Below are positions 59,934 through 64,000 of a DNA stretch of 64,000 nt, piece after piece. A model generated the notes under the pieces. It ran no database searches, was not told where the DNA came from, and saw nothing but the letters and a program-made list of their open reading frames with translations. The DNA lies in the NCBI RefSeq assembly GCF_000150955.2, contig NC_011670.1, forward strand, positions 186,001-250,000. Reading direction: 5' to 3'. This DNA comes from Phaeodactylum tricornutum CCAP 1055/1 (Eukaryota; Bacillariophyta; Bacillariophyceae; Surirellales; Neidiaceae). Position 1 is the first letter of the stretch, and each line of letters starts with the position of its first letter. Both the position numbers and the translations under genes were made by a program.

Positions 59934-61559
59934 TCAATAAGCCGTATACGCCCGTTGTTGCTGCGGTAGCTGCGGCGAATAGCCTTGCGCCTGTTGCGGA
60001 GACGCGCAGAACTGTGCCTGGTGTGGGGTGGCCGTGTACGGATGGCCGTGTGCGTACGCCGGCGGTTGCGATGGGGTACTAGACCCGTACAGGACCATCA
60101 TACCGGCATGGGCCGCGGCCGGATCAAACGCGTGGGTGCGCATACTTTCCTTCTTCGGTTCCTTCTTGACCTTGTGGGTTTGAATCTGCTGCAGAGATGG
60201 CTGCAGGCCCAAGTGCCATACGGGTGCAGCGGGAGCTACCGGTTTGGATTTGGCTGGTCCCACGTGGAGCTTTTTCTCTACCGTTTTGCGTTGCTCTGGA
60301 GTCGTTTTGACCTGCGTAACATCGTCAAGATTGACTAAGACATTGAGGGCACGTTCGAGGTCGGACTGGAGAGTTTGTTCGCGCTCTTCCATTTCTTCCA
60401 TTGATAAGGGTTCCATGGTCGGTTTGAGAATTTGCAGAGGAGCCTGGGGAGTTTCCGGTATCACAGGAGTCGGTTGGTATGAAGTGAGCTGTTGCTGCGG
60501 ATACCCTGCGTTATTGTAGATTGGGGAGGTGTGGTACGCCAACTGCCGGGGTTGGGGAAGGGATTCCTGGTGGCGGTTCTGGTTCTGGTTCGGGTACGTG
60601 CCGGGAGTGGCCGGTGGTGATGGCGCGTACACGTTTGGAGCGGATGGCGTGTACAAGTGAGGCGTAACGGGTGGTATGTTGTGCGTATGGGACTCGTTCG
60701 CCAGGGCGAGGACTCCAACCGTAGTCGTCCCGTAGGCGTCCATAATTTGACGGGATTGAAAGGCAGGACTGACGTGAGTCGCCGCGGGTGCGAATTCGTC
60801 CACTACCGTTGAGGGGGAGGTACGATCAAGAGTGTGGGTGTTGTCCATGAGGTCCGGGGGAGTCGAGTGGCTGGCTGACGCTGGCGCCGACGATAGATCC
60901 ATTTCGGCGTGACGCTGAGCTTCCTTGGAGGGGATCAATTTGGTTTGCACGTGATCATTAAAGGTAACCGAACGGGGACTGGTGACAGTCTGCGACGGTG
61001 AGTGAGGCAACGTGTAATTGTCGTAGCTGGAGCGATTCGAGGAGGGCTTAACGAGAGCACGACTGTTGCTGTTCCGCATACCCAATTCAAAGATCTTGGG
61101 CATGTCAAAGAAAGAGCAGCCGTCCACGCCAAAGTCAAACTGCCGAAAGCCGTCGGGCGTGGCGAAGAGGGGCGGCGCCGCGTGTGCGACCAACTTGAAT
61201 AAGTGTCCACCCGACATGGTCCAGGATGTTTCGAACCTGCCGTCGGTCCGCTTGCCGAAACTAAAATGTACCTGTTGTCCATCCGCCAGCACGAGACGTT
61301 TGCCCGAAGTCAAACTCCAAACGAGCAAGACTTCGTGCTCTTCCCCGCGGCATTCGGACCCGGTGCAACCCTCGGAAATGGCTTGGCGGTTGGAAAAACC
61401 AAATCGAAAGCGGACTCGACGTTTGGTCGCCGACATGCGCTTGCCGGAAGCTTCGTTCTTCCAGTCTACCTGATACACCGGATTGTGGCGCATGTCAAAC
61501 TTGGATTCGGTATTGCCTCGTGATTGGGGTTGTTCTGCACGTACACAATGTTCGTCCAT
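59934..61559 (-). CDS. FAIM-like domain protein with long Pro/Gln-rich tail
   Basis: Intronless, 541 aa, ATG 61559. Residues about 25-165 form a beta-rich domain: NPVYQVDWKNE, VRFRFGFSNRQ, HEVLLVWSLTSGKRLVLADGQQVHF, WTMSGGHLFKLVAHAAPP, then RQFDFGVDGCSFFDMPKIFELG. The TSGKR-DG-HLFKLV order resembles FAIM (Fas apoptosis inhibitory molecule) beta-sandwich repeats, though too loosely to claim orthology. The rest is Pro-, Gln- and Ser-rich and probably disordered (runs such as TPHLYTPSAPNVYAPSPPAT and QLPQQQRAY). Apart from a short helical SMEEMEEREQTLQSDLERALNVLVNLDD segment with a Lys-rich flank near residue 400, no other domain is seen. It could be a chaperone-like or signalling adaptor; function unknown. 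Confidence 0.6.
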   Translation of the reverse strand: MDEHCVRAEQPQSRGNTESKFDMRHNPVYQVDWKNEASGKRMSATKRRVRFRFGFSNRQAISEGCTGSECRGEEHEVLLVWSLTSGKRLVLADGQQVHFSFGKRTDGRFETSWTMSGGHLFKLVAHAAPPLFATPDGFRQFDFGVDGCSFFDMPKIFELGMRNSNSRALVKPSSNRSSYDNYTLPHSPSQTVTSPRSVTFNDHVQTKLIPSKEAQRHAEMDLSSAPASASHSTPPDLMDNTHTLDRTSPSTVVDEFAPAATHVSPAFQSRQIMDAYGTTTVGVLALANESHTHNIPPVTPHLYTPSAPNVYAPSPPATPGTYPNQNQNRHQESLPQPRQLAYHTSPIYNNAGYPQQQLTSYQPTPVIPETPQAPLQILKPTMEPLSMEEMEEREQTLQSDLERALNVLVNLDDVTQVKTTPEQRKTVEKKLHVGPAKSKPVAPAAPVWHLGLQPSLQQIQTHKVKKEPKKESMRTHAFDPAAAHAGMMVLYGSSTPSQPPAYAHGHPYTATPHQAQFCASPQQAQGYSPQLPQQQRAYTAY

Positions 61560-62426
61560 CGTTACAGTGTGAGTGGGAATTGGAAAGGGAGACTCGGTAG
61601 GATGGCAAACGAATGGGACTGACTATAGTGGGACGATCTTTGCAATTCCAGAGAATTTTGATTTGTGAGAGCAATTTGGATTTTTTGGAGAATGGCGTGT
61701 CAAAAAAGTCAAAAACCGCACGGGTAACTGGTTACATTCCTAACAAAATCATAGTCACTCACGGTCCATCGATGGAAGTTTCCTCCCAGTGTTACACACA
61801 CAGCCAATGGAAACTCGTCGGGAAGACCGGATGGGCGCAAAACCTTGGACGGGACTGCCGTCCCCGAGCATTGGGGAGTGCTCGGTTGGGTTTGCAGACG
61901 TGTGCGGGGCATATATCCCACACGCCAACTCCGACCCGCGTACGAATGATAACGTCCCGACGATGGCCGAAATCGGTCGTTGCACGTCTCCCGTAGATTC
62001 CGGTCGTCACCTGTTGTAATGATTGAGTCTTGTTTCGTCGGAGACGCACACCGATTGGTGAGAGACAGCGGTCCGGCGCGCCATAGTCTGACGAGTTGGC
62101 CAATTGGGATAGGGTTGTTGGGTCTTCGGATCGGTAGGGAACGTGTATCTGTGTGTCTGTGTGTGTCGCATTCTCATTCGTTGTGTGTGTGTGGTGCCCA
62201 CGGAATTCCACATCGGCTGTGCGCGCCCGAAACCAATGCGGCGAGAGCTTGACAATCACATCCAACGGAACGGATTGTCAACGCCGAACTGCGTTCCCTT
62301 CGTCGCCCTTCGAAAGACACGCGACTGTGATACCGCTCCCGTAACAAAGAGAGGTCAATCATTCATTCATTCATCATTCATTCATACATATATCCCGTAC
62401 CTCATCGTCTGAGCACACAATATAAC
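61560..62426. promoter_or_regulatory. Head-to-head intergenic region, FAIM-like / ECO1, with simple repeats
   Basis: 867 bp between opposed ATGs. A TG/GTCT-rich simple repeat lies at about 62143-62194 and an ATTC-type tandem repeat at about 62357-62388, just before the ECO1 start. No gene seen. Confidence 0.4.
62357..62388. repeat. ATTC-type tandem repeat
   Basis: About seven imperfect ATTC/ATCA units directly upstream of the ECO1 ATG at 62427, probably in its 5' UTR or core promoter. Simple repeat; likely variable between strains. Confidence 0.7.
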
Positions 62427-63675
62427 ATGGGTAAGCGCCGTTGGAACGGATCCAATTTGCTCGGTCATCCGTCCCCACAACGACGGCGTCGTCGCCACCA
62501 AACCGCGTGTGACGAGTTCGACTCGAACATCTTACACAATGTCAAGCAACAATCCTCGCTGCACGCCTTTTTTGGTGTCAAGACCAGACCGTCGCCAATG
62601 GAGGTCCGTTCCCGGTCGCGATGCACGCCTACTATCGTTGGCACTCCACCGACGCCGCAAGCAGAACTTCAACGGTGCCGACCGACGCCTCCTACTAGTA
62701 CCGCACACCCGCCACCGTCTACCCCCGTCATCAAGACACAACGTGTCCGTAAAAAGACGCAGCAACTCTACCTCGACTGTGGACAACGGGACTTTGGATC
62801 ACGGTCCGTCTGTGCCACCTGCGGTATGCTCTACGTACACGGACTCGTCGAAGACGCGATCCAACACGCACGCATCTGTCAAGATTACATCCAAGGTGTA
62901 CCCTTTGCTATTCCTACATCTACACTTTCTTCGTTCTGGTCTACCCAAGCTCTGTCGATACACGCGATCCAGAGTACGAGCAAACGGATGGTTCGTCTGG
63001 GCACGGTGCCGGAACGCCTAATTGTCGAAGTACGTATATAGTTGTAGATGTATTCACACGCAAGCAAAACAAACGTCTAACAGGAACGAAAGAAACTCGT
63101 CAATGCTGTTTGGGAAAGTCTTGACTATCACTCATATCTTTTTCCTTTTCACTATTTATAAGGTTCGACCAACCGACACGGCAAATTTGCGCAAAAAGGT
63201 GTTGCAGGTACAACGGATTGTGGATCAGGAACTGGGGTTTGTCGCGTCCTCCGATGCCAAGCCTGCGAGACGAATCACCTATCTCTGTATCCAAAACAAA
63301 CGCGTGGTTGGCATGGCTTGCGTCGAACTCATTGACCAGGCTTATGCATTGATTCAGACAGCACAGGCGTACGAACGCTCCACCGTCCCCGTCAAAGCCA
63401 TGCTGGGCATTCACCAGCTCTGGGTGCATTCCAAGTTTCGTTCGCGTGGCATTGCGACCAATCTAATAGACGCCGCACGTGCCAAAATGGTGTTTGGCCT
63501 CGTGGTCCCCGTCGACCAAGTCGCCTTTTCCAGTCCCACCCAGGCCGGCGCCGAATTTGCCCGACGCTACTACCAGCACCGCGCAACAACAGCATACGGT
63601 ACGGGCGCTACTGACTGTAACAGTAAGCCTCACCCAACATCGAATCGCGTGCTGGTGTACGATTGCGGGAGTTGA
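62427..63675 (+). CDS. ECO1: Cohesin acetyltransferase ECO1/ESCO-like
   Basis: Two exons, 62427-63029 and 63163-63675, with a 133-bp intron (63030-63162; donor GTACGT, acceptor TTATAAG, phase 0); 371 aa. The N-terminus is basic and has a PCNA-binding PIP box, QSSLHAFF (residues 42-49). A zinc finger follows in exon 1: QQLYLDCGQ, then CATCGMLYVHG and QHARIC, so the usual last His is Cys (C2HC). The acetyltransferase domain spans the intron: RPTDTANLRKKVLQ, AMLGIHQLWVHSKFRSRGIATNLI with the acetyl-CoA loop RSRGIA, and VAFSSPTQAGAEFARRYY. ECO1 acetylates the SMC3 subunit of cohesin during S phase. The PIP box would tie it to the replication fork, as in yeast. Confidence 0.9.
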
Positions 63676-64000
63676 TCCAGTGGAGCCGGTGCCATATCAA
63701 TTGTCTCGTGCCACAAAAACGAAGCCCGAGCGACGGAATTGGATGAAGGCCCACGTATTGGAGAAAAAGTCTGTAGAATAACCGCACAGGGTGGCGCTGG
63801 GGTTACTGTCTTCTGGTCCAACCAAAGAAATATACCGGCAACATCTCGACCACTTCACTTATCTCGTTCCGGGACCGGTAGCAAACCCTGTGAGAGCAAA
63901 AAGTTCGCTGGTTGTGGCATAAAAAGACGGTGTGTCATTTGTACGCTTGTGAAAGGGGGTGATCTTTTTGGAGCGCCATATCAAAGGCACACAGTTAGAA
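63676..64000. other. 3' flank of ECO1 to window end
   Basis: 325 bp. No supported ORF; minus-strand frames are short and unrelated to known families. A neighbouring gene may begin beyond the window. Confidence 0.4.

Noticed and set aside
62357-62388. Tandem ATTC units considered as a CRISPR or regulatory array
   Set aside because: Units are four bases with no spacers; a simple microsatellite.
1-64000. tRNA, rRNA and snRNA genes
   Set aside because: I looked for B-box-like GGTTCGAATCC and similar signals in intergenic DNA; the only near matches fall inside coding sequence, so none is reported.

Overview
The window looks like nuclear DNA of a diatom, most probably Phaeodactylum tricornutum or a close relative (inference). 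Reasons: compact genes on both strands, roughly half of them without introns. The ten introns placed here are 74-146 bp, mostly with GTAAGT, GTACGT or GTATGT donors. Several proteins carry a signal peptide followed by an aromatic 'ASAF-like' residue and a transit-like stretch, as used for four-membrane plastids. A Copia-type LTR element has a Gag-like protein of the diatom CoDi kind. Initiator ATGs and splice junctions were checked by eye against the bases. Exon coordinates of spliced genes are given in each entry.

Layout. 1-8 kb: two paralogous membrane-anchored kinase-like genes point at each other and enclose a TEX264/GyrI-like ER protein and the splicing factor SMU1. 8-20 kb: a plastid-type class 3 lipase, a phytanoyl-CoA-dioxygenase-like protein, a bacterial-type YeeE/YedE sulfur transporter, a DEAD-box helicase, a monoglyceride-lipase-like hydrolase and a small secreted protein. 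20-34 kb: a large ankyrin protein, a 3'(2'),5'-bisphosphate nucleotidase, a quinone-oxidoreductase-like gene with an in-frame TAG, a glycosyltransferase-like type II membrane protein, an acidic unknown, heme O synthase (COX10) and a D-glutamate-cyclase-like protein. 34-47 kb: a three-exon thylakoid-lumen protein, enoyl-CoA isomerase, arylamine N-acetyltransferase, a GT90 glycosyltransferase, an unknown Cys protein, a GFA/CENP-V-like protein and exportin-7. 47-48 kb: a CoDi/Copia element split by a 50-N assembly gap. 48-64 kb: MDP1 phosphatase, ATG10, mitochondrial malic enzyme, a TatSF1-like splicing factor, a TMTC-like O-mannosyltransferase, a DUF2061 plastid protein, a CAF16-like ABC ATPase, a FAIM-like/Gln-rich protein and the cohesin acetyltransferase ECO1.

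The genes do not form one pathway. They are ordinary eukaryotic housekeeping and organelle genes, many in head-to-head pairs with 0.3-1.6 kb between start codons. Several concern membrane or lipid turnover, mitochondria (COX10, malic enzyme, isomerase), the plastid (lipase, D-glutamate cyclase, lumen protein, DUF2061) or autophagy-related functions (TEX264-like, ATG10). I saw no tRNA, rRNA, CRISPR array or prokaryotic operon. I do not find a clearly new multi-gene system. The most unusual signals are the lumenal kinase-like pair, a 10-base motif (TGACWGTGAG) found eight times and only in non-coding DNA, the TAG-interrupted oxidoreductase and a stopless intron of 90 bp in exportin-7.
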